From the NCBI GenBank assembly GCA_946543465.1, contig CAMNLR010000110.1, positions 1-27,545 of the forward strand: DNA of 27,545 nt, given 5' to 3'. The stretch comes from CAG-791 sp002390025. GTDB taxonomy: Bacteria; Bacillota; Clostridia; Lachnospirales; Lachnospiraceae. This document shows, piece by piece, positions 7,371 through 15,342 of the stretch. Under the pieces are notes generated by a model. That model had not been told where the DNA came from. It searched no databases and worked only from the letters and a program-made list of their open reading frames with translations. Position 1 is the first letter of the stretch, and the number at the start of each line of letters is the position of its first letter. A program made the position numbers and the translations under genes.

Positions 7371-7871
7371 ATGATGACAAACGCAGATTTTCCAGTCATT
7401 AATCTGCCTCAGACCGGCCGCAACATCGAGCGTTGCCGCCGCAATGCGGGCATGAGCGTGCGGGAGCTGCAGGCCTACTTCGGCTTCGAGTACCCGCAGG
7501 CCATTTACAAATGGCAGCACGGGGAGTGCCTGCCCACAGTGGATAATCTCCTGGCCTTGTCCAGGATCCTCCACGTGAGGATGGAAGACCTTCTGGTCTG
7601 TGAGGACCAGGAGGTCATTTTTTTGGAAAAAATGAGGACGGACCATGTGAGCCGCAAAGATTCACATGATCCGTCTTTTTTGATTCATTGTATTTCACTG
7701 CAGAATATCATCTCTCAAAAACAGAAAGTTGTTTTTGAGGTTCAATACAGGATGCAGCTCTCCTCTCCGGACCAGGTCCTGGATATTCCGACAGGTACAG
7801 TGCAGGAGTTCAGCAGCTGCGGCAGTGTCAATCAATTGTTATCGAAAGGGAGAAAACGTGGCTTCTCTTAA
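7371..7871 (+). CDS. XRE-family helix-turn-helix regulator
   Basis: Residues from about 13 to 72 form a Cro/C1-type helix-turn-helix domain: NIERCRRNAGMSVRELQAYFG, then AIYKWQHGECLPTVDNLLALSRIL and MEDLLV. Small cytoplasmic regulators of this kind are common in Clostridia; most are only about 80 to 110 residues. GGAGGTAATAATT precedes the ATG at 7371, with a second ATG directly after it. A TATAAT box lies at 7338-7343. The last 80 residues show no recognisable domain and run across a strong terminator-like hairpin (7637-7681). The original stop codon may therefore have been lost by mutation or a sequence error. The target is unknown. Confidence 0.75.
   Translation: MMTNADFPVINLPQTGRNIERCRRNAGMSVRELQAYFGFEYPQAIYKWQHGECLPTVDNLLALSRILHVRMEDLLVCEDQEVIFLEKMRTDHVSRKDSHDPSFLIHCISLQNIISQKQKVVFEVQYRMQLSSPDQVLDIPTGTVQEFSSCGSVNQLLSKGRKRGFS
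7637..7681 (+). terminator. Terminator-like hairpin inside the XRE reading frame
   Basis: GACGGACCATGTGA (7637-7650) pairs with TCACATGATCCGTC (7662-7675), 14 bp with one G-U pair, and six T follow. A second palindrome, TCATTTTTT/AAAAAATGA (7615-7635), directly precedes it. Both lie within the open frame that starts at 7371. The simplest reading is that the gene once ended near 7636. Confidence 0.7.
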
Positions 7872-8405
7872 ACCACAGCTTCAATGACAGCCCCCATCCT
7901 GTGCTGCTATGATTAGTCCATCGACAGGGAACAAACAATTCCCGCTCAGGAAGTCAGGCAGAGAACCGACTTCCGGTGAACAAAGGATTTCCTGCCGGGT
8001 ACAGGCGCATACAGCAGCGCCGCCAATAATGGGGATTTTTAGAGGAAACGTGTGAACAGGGACTACCTGAAAAAAGAGAAATGGTAAAGCCCCAGGTCGT
8101 GCGGCACCCATTGGCCATGCACTATAACCGCTCCGGAATGAGAGGTACAGTTGAAATGGTAATAAGGCGGTAAAAAGCGATTTTATTAATCAATCAAAGC
8201 GTCTGATCCCTATCCCGGTGATTTTACAGCGTTCACCATGGCGCCCGCCACGACCGGCGTGCAAAGCGATGCAGTCTGAGACAAGGCAGAAAGCCGACCG
8301 TGGATCAGCCCCGAGGAAATGGAACGGTACAGAGGGCGGTCACACCAAACATGGCCGGCGGACTAACTTCAATCTGCTCACCGCAGAGCATTCTCTGCCG
8401 CATCT
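7872..8405. other. Stretch without a supported gene
   Basis: I see no convincing gene here. Several short hairpins occur: GGAAGTC/GACTTCC near 7949-7974, GGCGC/GCGCC near 8003-8020, and GCAGAG/CTCTGC near 8383-8398 followed a few bases later by six T (8404-8409). An open frame running into the tandem array beyond lacks a ribosome binding site and family features. The region could hold an untranslated RNA linked to the Ro60-like gene downstream, but I cannot identify one. Confidence 0.35.
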
Positions 8406-8600
8406 TTTTTCCAAAAGAAGAAAAAGCATTTTTCCGAAAAACAGGCAGAGAACGATTTCTCCCGGAAAAACAGGCAGAGAACGATTTCTCCCGGAAAAAC
8501 AGGCAGAAAACAATTTCTCTCCAAAACAGGAAGAATACTGGTTTTCTCCAAAGAAAAAAGAAAACTATTTTTTCAAAAGAGAGAGAAAGATACTTTTCCC
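8406..8600. repeat. 29-bp tandem repeat array
   Basis: Four clear units run from 8434 to 8547. Units at 8461-8489 and 8490-8518 differ at only two positions, and those at 8434-8460 and 8519-8547 are more diverged. The theme is CCCGGAAAAACAGGCAGAGA followed by ACGATTTCT. Weaker A-rich units extend on both sides. Because 29 is not a multiple of three, the array would encode different peptides in each unit. Plus-strand frames stay open through it only because few T-starting triplets occur. It lies 300 bp upstream of the DUF2828 start. Confidence 0.8.
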
Positions 8601-8897
8601 GAAACGGGGAGGAAGACAATACACAAATCGAAAAAGGAATCGGGGGGCGATAAAGGTCCTCCGCAGGCAGACTGCAGCGGCATGACAACTGAAATGTTCA
8701 TCATGTCGTGTTTTTCTGAGGCGAAGGAGAAACAGCGGCTGTCTGCTGGCGGAAGCATGCTGCGGCGAAACCGCGTGCTCCAGACAGATCAATTCCCGGG
8801 AAAACGCCTTTCCGGGCACTTTCAAGAGGCGTGGATCGTCATCCTCGCGGCGGCTGCAATGCCGTCAGCACGGAGGAAAGGAGGAAAGAGGAAAGAA

Positions 8898-10409
8898 ATG
8901 AGTTATCTGGATAAACTGAAAACAGACGCCAATTATACCCGCACTCTGAACGGTGCGAAAACACACGGCAGCACCGGGGACGCCTGCCTGGATTTCTTTG
9001 CGGTGGCCGGCGGTATGCGCTATCGCAGGCCCTCTGACCAGATCAATCTGTTCGAGAGAGCCTACATCGAAACTCCGGATCTCGCCATGAAGCTGCTCTT
9101 TCATCTGCGGGACATCCGCGGCGGAATGGGCGAGAGAAAGCTCTTCCGCACACTGCTCCGTCATGTCGCATTTACATGGCCTGAATCCGCCCGTAAAAAT
9201 GTGGCTTATATTGCAGAGTTCGGCCGCTGGGATGATCTGCTCTGCCTTCTGAAAACACCTGCGGAAAAAGAAGCTGTAAAAGTCATTCAGGAACAGCTGG
9301 CTGAGGACAAAGAAGCCCTGGAGCGCCGAACGGCAGGCGAGGAAAATGCTCACATTTCGCTGCTGGCAAAATGGCTGCCCTCGGACAATGCTTCCAGCCC
9401 CCGCACGCGCCGGACTGCAGTACGCCTGATCAATGCCCTGGGCATGAATCAAAGAGAATACCGCACTCTGGTAACCGCTCTCCGCGCCCGCATCGGCCTG
9501 GTGGAACGCAGCCTGACTGCAAAGCACCCGGAAAAAATCAACTACGAAGCGGTGCCTGCCCAGGCAATGCTGAAATACCGCAGTGCCTTTATAAAAACCG
9601 ACAGCAATCGGTTTACAGAGTATCTGCTCGGTGTGGATTCCGGTGAAAAGCAGATGCATGCGGAAACACTGTTTCCCTATGAAGTGCTCAGGCCGCTTTT
9701 CAACGAGATCTGGTTTGGCAGGAATCAAAACTTCCCTGAAGAGACAGAGGTTCTTGAACAGCTGTGGAATCTCCTGCCCGGTACTGTCGGCCATGCAAAT
9801 GCCATCTCTGTAGTGGACACTTCCGGTTCCATGTATTGGCGTCCGGATACGAAAGGTCCGCTGCCGGCACTGATCTCCCAGGCCATGGGCTTATACTGCG
9901 CCGAGAGATGCAAAGGCATTTTTCATAATCATCTGATCACATTCGAGACCAGGCCCCACCTGGCAGAAATCCGCGGGGCTTGTCTGGCAGATAAGCTGAG
10001 ATACTTATCCACCTTGTCCTGGGGCGGCAGCACAAACCTGGAAGCAGTTTTCAATCTGATTCTGGAGACTGCTGTGAAATATGACGCCTCCCAGGAAGAG
10101 ATCCCCGGAGTGATCTACATTTTTTCAGACATGGAATTCAACTGCTGCATGCGCAATGCAGACAAAACCGTGTATGAAAACGCCCGGGAGCTCTTTGAAG
10201 CCTTTGGCTATCAGATGCCCGCAGTGGTCTTCCACAATGTCAACAGCTGGCAGGTGCAGACGCCTGTCACTGCGCACACCCGCGGAAGTGCCCTGTCCAG
10301 CGGAGCCGCCGCACATACAATGTCCTATAAGTTCGACGGAAATATCACCCCCATGGCACATATGCTGCGCGTGCTGGACAGCAAACGCTACGCCATGATT
10401 CATGCGTGA
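8898..10409 (+). CDS. DUF2828 / Ro60-like protein with von Willebrand A domain
   Basis: This 503-residue protein fits the DUF2828 family. The N-terminal two thirds are helical-repeat-like with DLAMKLLFHLRDIRGGMGER (a hallmark of the family) and AYIAEFGRWDDLL, comparable to the TROVE module of Ro60/Rsr proteins. The C-terminal part is a von Willebrand A domain with the metal site DTSGS (residues 307-311), GGSTNLE and FSDMEF. Ro60-type rings bind misfolded or Y RNAs in other bacteria; RNA binding here is inference. I chose the start with GGAGGAAAGAGG upstream; a longer frame from 8682 has no such site. It is monocistronic, preceded by 1 kb of non-coding DNA and followed by a perfect palindrome. 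Confidence 0.85.
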   Translation: MSYLDKLKTDANYTRTLNGAKTHGSTGDACLDFFAVAGGMRYRRPSDQINLFERAYIETPDLAMKLLFHLRDIRGGMGERKLFRTLLRHVAFTWPESARKNVAYIAEFGRWDDLLCLLKTPAEKEAVKVIQEQLAEDKEALERRTAGEENAHISLLAKWLPSDNASSPRTRRTAVRLINALGMNQREYRTLVTALRARIGLVERSLTAKHPEKINYEAVPAQAMLKYRSAFIKTDSNRFTEYLLGVDSGEKQMHAETLFPYEVLRPLFNEIWFGRNQNFPEETEVLEQLWNLLPGTVGHANAISVVDTSGSMYWRPDTKGPLPALISQAMGLYCAERCKGIFHNHLITFETRPHLAEIRGACLADKLRYLSTLSWGGSTNLEAVFNLILETAVKYDASQEEIPGVIYIFSDMEFNCCMRNADKTVYENARELFEAFGYQMPAVVFHNVNSWQVQTPVTAHTRGSALSSGAAAHTMSYKFDGNITPMAHMLRVLDSKRYAMIHA

Positions 10410-10417
10410 GGAAGTCA

Positions 10418-10525
10418 AGGTTGGGGTTGTCAAGGGGACGGTTCTTCTGACACCTGGCATGCCAGGTGTCAGAAGAACCGTCCCCTTGACAACCGTCCCC
10501 TTGACAACCTGACAACCGCCCTTGA
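10418..10525. repeat. Perfect 68-bp GGGGACGGTTC palindrome with extra half copies
   Basis: Positions 10426-10493 are a perfect palindrome: the arms, 34 bp each including the central AT, start GTTGTCAAGGGGACGGTTC and continue TTCTGACACCTGGC. Two further half copies with CCGTCCCCTTGACAAC follow to about 10525. This GTTGTCAA/TTCTGACAC subtype differs outside the core from the GGAGACAG subtype on the left of the window. It lies between two convergent genes. Confidence 0.9.
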
Positions 10526-10538
10526 CTCCCCTCCGGAT

Positions 10539-11606
10539 TTATTTTTTTAATAATTCCACAAAGGCATCGCCGCAGGCAGAGGTCGTCGCACTGCCTCCCT
10601 GATCGGGGGTCAGCGATTCTCTGTGGCTGGTCAGCATGTCTTCCATGGTGTCCAGAATCTTTTTGCCCAGATCTTCGTGGCCGAAGAAATCGAGGAGCTG
10701 GGAGGCGGACCAGATGGCTGCCAGCGGGTTGGCAGTCTGCGTTCCCGCGATGTCCGGCGCGGACCCGTGGATGGGCTCAAACATGGAGGGGAATTTCCGC
10801 TCCGGATTCAGGTTGGCGCCCGCGGCAAGTCCCATGCCCCCTGCAATAGCGGCTCCCAAATCAGTGAGAATGTCGCCGAAGAGGTTGGAAGTGACCACGA
10901 TCTGGAAGCGGGAGGGATCCTTGACCATAAACATGGAGGCAGCGTCCACCAGGAGGGAATGTGTCTCCACTTCGGGATATTCCTCTCCGACTTCACGGAA
11001 AATCTGGTCCCAAAAGACCATGGAATAGTTGAGGGCATTGGCCTTGCTGACACTGGTCAGGGTCTTGCCCTCTTTTTTTGCCAGTTCATAAGCATAGCGG
11101 ATGACTCGTTCGGTCCCTTTTCTGGAAAAAACACTGTCCTGAATGACCACTTCGCCCGGCTGTCCCTTGTAGAGCCAGGCTCCCTGCCCGGAGTACTCGC
11201 CCTCGGTGTTCTCGCGGATAAAGGTCATGTTGACATCTTCGATCTTCACGTCCTTCAGCGGGCAGTCCGCTCCCTTGAGAAGCCTGACCGGACGAAGGTT
11301 GATGTACTGGTCAAAGTCGTGGCGGATCCGGATCAAAAGATCACGCAGGGAGATATTGTCCGGAACTCCGGGATAGCCCACGGCGCCCAGCAGGATAGCG
11401 TCATATCCGCGCAGGGTCTCGATGCCGTCCTCCGGCATCATCTGGCCGGTCTTGAGATAATACTGGCATCCCCATGGGAAATCTGTGAAAGCAAAGCGGA
11501 ATCCGCCGTCCAGTTCCGCCGCTGCTGTGAGTACCTTCTTGCATTCCGCCATGACTTCGGGGCCGATCCCGTCGCCTGCGACCACTGCGATTCTGTATTC
11601 TTTCAT
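10539..11606 (-). CDS. Tartrate dehydrogenase / D-malate dehydrogenase (decarboxylating)
   Basis: The 355-residue protein belongs to the isocitrate/isopropylmalate dehydrogenase superfamily, in the tartrate/D-malate branch (TtuC/DmlA type). Evidence is VVAGDGIGPEV, ILLGAVGYPGVPDNISL, FDQYINLRPVRLL, RENTEGEYS (where isopropylmalate dehydrogenase has another sequence), SVSKANALNYSM and FEPIHGSAPDIAG. NAD and a divalent metal oxidise and decarboxylate D-malate or tartrate. The start at 11606 has GGAGG nine bases upstream; the longer frame runs into tandem repeats. It is the last gene of the tartrate cluster and would process stereoisomers that the dehydratase does not use. The 318-bp gap to ttdB contains repeats and a strong hairpin, so its expression may be uncoupled from the upstream genes. 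Confidence 0.88.
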   Translation of the reverse strand: MKEYRIAVVAGDGIGPEVMAECKKVLTAAAELDGGFRFAFTDFPWGCQYYLKTGQMMPEDGIETLRGYDAILLGAVGYPGVPDNISLRDLLIRIRHDFDQYINLRPVRLLKGADCPLKDVKIEDVNMTFIRENTEGEYSGQGAWLYKGQPGEVVIQDSVFSRKGTERVIRYAYELAKKEGKTLTSVSKANALNYSMVFWDQIFREVGEEYPEVETHSLLVDAASMFMVKDPSRFQIVVTSNLFGDILTDLGAAIAGGMGLAAGANLNPERKFPSMFEPIHGSAPDIAGTQTANPLAAIWSASQLLDFFGHEDLGKKILDTMEDMLTSHRESLTPDQGGSATTSACGDAFVELLKK

Positions 11607-11617
11607 TGTCTGTCCTC

Positions 11618-11785
11618 CACGTTTATCCTGCAGGGTTTTTTCCACGTGTACTTTCCTAACACGCTTTTCCTGCACGGTTTTTTCCACGCAAACTTTCCTC
11701 AACACGCTTTTCCTGCACAGTTTTTCCCACGCATACTATCTTCAACACGTTTTTCCTGCACATTCTTCCCTGCGGTGTTTTTCTG
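11618..11785. repeat. 43-bp tandem repeat in the leader of the tartrate/D-malate dehydrogenase
   Basis: Units at 11618-11659 (42 bp), 11660-11702 (43), 11703-11745 (43) and a decayed one from 11746 share CACGCTTTTCCTGCACGGTT, TTTTCCCACGC and ACTTTCCTCAA. The first unit abuts the ribosome binding site of the dehydrogenase, so the array is in its untranslated leader. The unit length is not a multiple of three. Confidence 0.9.
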
Positions 11786-11793
11786 CATGCAAC

Positions 11794-11829
11794 AGCTGCG
11801 CAGAAGCGAGGGGGCTGTTCTGCGCAGCT
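11794..11829. other. Intercistronic hairpin between ttdB and the dehydrogenase
   Basis: AGCTGCGCAGAA (11794-11805) and TTCTGCGCAGCT (11818-11829) are perfectly complementary over 12 bp with a 12-nt loop. No T-tract follows on either strand, so an mRNA processing or stability role is more likely than termination. A small direct repeat (AGCTATAAAT twice) follows at about 11826-11846. Confidence 0.6.
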
Positions 11830-11924
11830 ATAAATAGCTATAAATCCTGATGGCCTGTTTCGCTGTCAGTCTGTTCTCGGCACCCGGTCTATACCGGGAC
11901 ATCATTCAGCAACGTCTCTTTTGC

Positions 11925-12554
11925 TTATTTGATGAATCCGACCTGCTTGCTGATCAGTTCCACCTGCTCGTCCTTCTTCTGATTATACTCCACTTTTTTC
12001 TCTTCGAAATAGTTTCTTCCGTAGGAATCGATGGAGACGATCAGGGGACCGAACTCTTTGACATGGCAGTGCCAGAGGGTTTCGGGCATGCCCAGATCCT
12101 TCCACTGTGCCTCGACGATCTCTTCTACCTCTGTCGCTGCGACGACGGCGTTTCCTGCAGGGAATACGCAGTGGATGGCGCCGAAGTCCTTGCAGGCGCG
12201 CTCGGTGTTTTCACGCATGCCGCCCTTGCCCAGGATGACGCGGACGCCGGTAGTCTGCACGAATTCATACTCAAATTTCTCCATGCGCATGGAGGTGGTC
12301 GGTCCCACGGAGACCATCTCGTACTTGTCGTCGCCGAGGGGGCGGATGATGGGACCTGCGTGGAGGATCGCTGCATCTCGGACATCTACAGGGATCTCTC
12401 TGCCCTCTTCCACGACGCGGCGGTGCGCTACGTCGCGGCAGGTTGTCAGATCTCCCGACAGATAAATGATGTCGCCGATGTGGATATCTTTGAGGTCTTC
12501 CGCGGAAACGGGTGTAACCAGGATTTTCTTTCCGTCTTTGATTTCTACTGCCAT
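11925..12554 (-). CDS. ttdB: L(+)-tartrate dehydratase, beta subunit
   Basis: The 209-residue protein matches the beta subunit (C-terminal half) of class I fumarase-type hydro-lyases of the TtdB kind. Motifs seen include IGDIIYLSGDL, TCRDVAHRR, HAGPIIRP, VSVGPTTSMRME, GKGGM, FPAGNAV and a C-terminal VKEFGPLIVSIDSYG. With TtdA it dehydrates L-tartrate to oxaloacetate in the cytoplasm. E. coli TtdB is about 200 residues, so the length is normal. The ATG is preceded by GAGAGG. A class I fumarase beta subunit is the main alternative, but the partner subunit and the cluster favour tartrate. The gap of 247 bp to ttdA is filled by small tandem repeats. Confidence 0.92.
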   Translation of the reverse strand: MAVEIKDGKKILVTPVSAEDLKDIHIGDIIYLSGDLTTCRDVAHRRVVEEGREIPVDVRDAAILHAGPIIRPLGDDKYEMVSVGPTTSMRMEKFEYEFVQTTGVRVILGKGGMRENTERACKDFGAIHCVFPAGNAVVAATEVEEIVEAQWKDLGMPETLWHCHVKEFGPLIVSIDSYGRNYFEEKKVEYNQKKDEQVELISKQVGFIK

Positions 12555-12605
12555 TTTATACCTCTCATTCCGGAGAATGCTGTTCTCCTGACTGCTCTTT
12601 TCAAT

Positions 12606-12732
12606 CTGTTATCGCTATCTACACTGTTACCGCTATTCACAGCTTTCTCAGAACCAGGACAGAAGTTCTCTCTTCCTTATGTCGTTCCTTATATCGTCTC
12701 TTATAACATTCCTTCTGTCCGTTCTATATAAA
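12606..12732. repeat. Two short tandem repeats between ttdB and ttdA
   Basis: An 18-bp unit occurs twice (12606-12623 and 12624-12641; CTGTTATCGCTATCTACA and CTGTTACCGCTATTCACA). A 12-bp unit of the TTCCTTATATCG type follows five times without gaps from 12673 to 12732, with growing divergence. No reading frame or promoter explains them. Confidence 0.75.
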
Positions 12733-12801
12733 TCATTTCATATTTTTCAAGAGGATGATCGTGCTTCGATGCATACTTGTTTCCAACTGCAGCAGGAAGG
12801 A

Positions 12802-13710
12802 TTATGCCTCTTTGTATTCAAATCCGGTGTGGGTGTCGATGGTGAAGTTGAGGTCCTTGTCAAAGACGATGTGGCCTCTGCGGTGGCTCCAGCAGCCGAC
12901 GTTGACTGCAACGCCGATGGCGGAAGGATGACGGGCAGTATTCTCGATATTGACGCCCATGACGGAGAACTTGCCGCCCATGCCCTGGGGGCCGAGGCCG
13001 ATTGCATTGATGCCGTCCTCAAGAAGCTTCTCCATCTTTGCCGCATTAGCGTTGTCATTGTGAGAGCCGATGGGACGCATCAGGGCCTTCTTGGAATTGA
13101 GGGCAGCGGTCTCGACGGAAGTTCCGACACCTACGCCAACCAGCAGGGGAGGACAGGCGTTCAATCCGTAGGTTGTCATGCGGTCGAGGACAAATTTTGT
13201 AATTCCCTCATAGCCTTCGCCGGGCATCAGAACGGTCGCATTACCGGGAAGGGTGCAGCCGCCGCCTGCCATGTAAGTGTAGATCTCGCACTTGTCAGAG
13301 TGAGGAACAATGTCCCACCAGACTGTAGGTGTGCCCTTGCCGACGTTCTTGCCGGTGTTGTACTCATCGAATGTCTGCACGGAATTGTGGCGCAGAGGTG
13401 TGTCAAAGGTAGCCTGCACGACCGCTTCCTTGAGCAGGGCTTCCAGATCATCAATGTAGGGGAAGCGGGTGCCGCATTTTACCCAGAACTGGAGGACGCC
13501 GGTGTCCTGGCAGGAGGGGCGGTTCAGCTTGACGGCCAGCTCCTGGTTGCGGAACATGGTCTCATAGATGACCCTGGGCATAGGATCTGTCTCTTTCTCA
13601 CTGAGCTCTTTGAGCTTTGCGATGACATCATCCGGCAGCTTGATGCCGGTGAATCCGACGAACTGTGCCATAATGTTTTTCAGTTTTTTGAGCTGTTCTT
13701 CGTGTGTCAT
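12802..13710 (-). CDS. ttdA: L(+)-tartrate dehydratase, alpha subunit
   Basis: The 302-residue protein matches TtdA, the iron-sulfur subunit of the oxygen-sensitive tartrate dehydratase. The three cysteines expected to hold the [4Fe-4S] cluster are visible in PSCQDTG (Cys67), GGGCTLPG (Cys152) and LNACPPLLVG (Cys186). Further family segments are RHNSVQTFDEYNTGKN, GKGTPTVWWDIVP, MRPIGSHN, GPQGMGGK and CWSHRRGHIVFD. The length equals that of the E. coli enzyme. AAAGGAG precedes the ATG. It lies downstream of the carrier gene and upstream of ttdB, and the trio would import and dehydrate L-tartrate. I am confident of tartrate over fumarate because the sequence follows TtdA closely throughout. Confidence 0.94.
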   Translation of the reverse strand: MTHEEQLKKLKNIMAQFVGFTGIKLPDDVIAKLKELSEKETDPMPRVIYETMFRNQELAVKLNRPSCQDTGVLQFWVKCGTRFPYIDDLEALLKEAVVQATFDTPLRHNSVQTFDEYNTGKNVGKGTPTVWWDIVPHSDKCEIYTYMAGGGCTLPGNATVLMPGEGYEGITKFVLDRMTTYGLNACPPLLVGVGVGTSVETAALNSKKALMRPIGSHNDNANAAKMEKLLEDGINAIGLGPQGMGGKFSVMGVNIENTARHPSAIGVAVNVGCWSHRRGHIVFDKDLNFTIDTHTGFEYKEA

Positions 13711-13790
13711 GTGGATCTCCTTTCAACTGTAGATTCAGCTTTTCAATTTACAGATTCTCTGTGTACTTTCTTTCGCAATTGATTATGCTC

Positions 13791-13842
13791 ATATCTCTTC
13801 CACACTGCTTATGCAGGATATCTTCCGCACCGCTTATGCAGG
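13791..13842. repeat. Tandem duplication at the 3' end of the carrier gene
   Basis: A 25-27 bp unit occurs twice (13791-13817 and 13818-13842), ending each time in CGCTTATGCAGG or CTGCTTATGCAGG. The second unit, read on the plus strand, covers the last codons and stop of the carrier gene, so the repeat seems to have grown from the coding end into the gap towards ttdA. Confidence 0.75.
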
Positions 13843-15108
13843 ATAGAAGGGGAAAGCGATCGGCAGGATGATCATGCTGACGATGGTCGCGATGACGATC
13901 AGCGGGAAACCGGATTTTACGTAGTCCATGAATTTGTAACCGCCGGCGCCAACGACCATTGTGTTGGCAGGCATGCCGATCGGTGTTGCGTATGCACAGG
14001 ATCCGCCGATAACGCAGGCCATGAGAACTGCGCGGGGATCTGCACCCATGCCCTGTGCGATGGAGAGACAGATGGGAGCCATCAGTGCAGTCGTCGCGGT
14101 GTTGGACATGAAGTTGGTCATTACACAGCAGAGAATGAAGACAACAAAGGTGAAAAGGAGCGGAGAAGGGTTGTCTCCCAGGGCGCCGATTACCTTGCCG
14201 GCGATCATTTCGCCTGCGCCGGTGTCCTGCAGAGCTGCTGCCAGGGAAAGTGTGCCGCCGAAAAGGAAGATGGTCTTGAGGTCGATGGATTTGAGTGCTT
14301 CCTTCTCTGAGATGACGCCTGTGAGGATCAGGAGAATGGCTCCGACACATCCGGAGACACAGAGCTTGATTCCGATCTGATCTTCAAAGACCATGGCTGC
14401 CAGGGTGGCAATCAGGATCACCAGGGAAAGGGTCTTTTTCCATTTGGGAACATTTGAGAAATCTCTCTGGTTATCGAAGACGGAATCACCGTCGTCTGAC
14501 ACATCGTGGTTGGGCAGGAGCCTGAAGCCGATGGTCGCGTAGAATAAAATGCCGACTGCCAGAATGGGGAGACCTACGATGGCATATTCGAAGAAGCCGA
14601 ACTTCATGCCGAGGGGCTCCAGCGCCGACTGGGCGATCATGTTGCCGGGTGCGCCGATCAGGGAGAGGTTTCCACCCATGGCAGCTGCGAATACCAGGGG
14701 CATCAGCAGTCTGGAGCGCTTGAATCCGGATTTTGCCGCAATACCGATCACGACGGGGATCAGTACCGCTGCAGTTCCTGTATTGGAGAGAACGCCGCTC
14801 ATCAGTCCGACGATCACCATGATCGCGACGATGAGACTCCGTTCTGTCTTCGCAAACTTTGTGACGATTCCGCCGATCTCATTTGCCATTCCTGTTTCAA
14901 AGAAGGCTCCGCCGACGATGAACATGGCAACAAACAAAATGACGTTGGAATCAATGAAACCCGCAAAAGCTGTCTTGACGTCAAGAACGCCGGTGACGCA
15001 GAGACCGACACAGACGATCATCGAGGTCAGCCCGAGCGGTATCTTTTCTGTGACAAACATCACAATGGCAAAAGCCAGGAAAATCAAGGTTATAGTGGCT
15101 GGACTCAT
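13834..15108 (-). CDS. SLC13/DASS-type anion carrier, probable tartrate transporter
   Basis: The 424-residue protein is polytopic, with about ten to twelve hydrophobic segments. It carries the two SNT signatures of the divalent anion:sodium symporter family, SNTGTAAVLIPV in the first half and SNTATTALMAPI in the second. FGGTLSLAAALQDTG and GGNLSLIGAPGN are further family segments. E. coli TtdT, a tartrate/succinate antiporter, belongs to the same family. Its place at the head of the ttdA-ttdB transcript makes L-tartrate uptake, perhaps in exchange for succinate, the best guess; other C4-dicarboxylates are possible. GGAGG precedes the ATG. A good promoter with a LysR-type site lies upstream. 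Confidence 0.88.
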   Translation of the reverse strand: MSPATITLIFLAFAIVMFVTEKIPLGLTSMIVCVGLCVTGVLDVKTAFAGFIDSNVILFVAMFIVGGAFFETGMANEIGGIVTKFAKTERSLIVAIMVIVGLMSGVLSNTGTAAVLIPVVIGIAAKSGFKRSRLLMPLVFAAAMGGNLSLIGAPGNMIAQSALEPLGMKFGFFEYAIVGLPILAVGILFYATIGFRLLPNHDVSDDGDSVFDNQRDFSNVPKWKKTLSLVILIATLAAMVFEDQIGIKLCVSGCVGAILLILTGVISEKEALKSIDLKTIFLFGGTLSLAAALQDTGAGEMIAGKVIGALGDNPSPLLFTFVVFILCCVMTNFMSNTATTALMAPICLSIAQGMGADPRAVLMACVIGGSCAYATPIGMPANTMVVGAGGYKFMDYVKSGFPLIVIATIVSMIILPIAFPFYPA

Positions 15109-15200
15109 GTTAATTCTCTCCCTCCTCTAAAAAGAACTTTAAAAGGCATCTGTAACGTCGAAGAATAATGATCCGGCCGGGATTCATCTGATCTGCTTTT

Positions 15201-15268
15201 ATTGTAAGAGACGTTTAGCGGAAAGTAAATTTGCTGTTTTTTAGATTGCTATAGTTAAAATTTATAGC
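15201..15268 (-). promoter_or_regulatory. Promoter and LysR-type site of the tartrate operon
   Basis: On the minus strand TTTACT (15224-15229), 17 bp and TACAAT (15201-15206) form the promoter, with a start near 15194. Upstream, GCTATA-N9-TATAGC (15248-15268) is a perfect palindrome that fits the T-N11-A (ATA-N9-TAT) pattern of LysR-type regulators. Its centre is about 64 bases before the start, the standard place for the recognition site of this family. Confidence 0.75.
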
Positions 15269-15342
15269 AGTCCCATGACAATTCATCTTCTTTCCGGCAT
15301 ATTCTTTGAGGCTTGAGTATTGAATCTGCCCAGACAACATAT

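Noticed and set aside
8434..8547. Possible CRISPR array
   Set aside because: The repeated units abut each other without unique spacers and no cas gene is present.
8218..8685. A 155-residue open frame before the DUF2828 gene
   Set aside because: Most of it is the 29-bp array read in shifting frames, and there is no ribosome binding site or recognisable domain.
13961..15130. Plus-strand open frames opposite the carrier gene
   Set aside because: They are shadows of the hydrophobic coding sequence, rich in Pro, Thr and Ser, and lack start signals.
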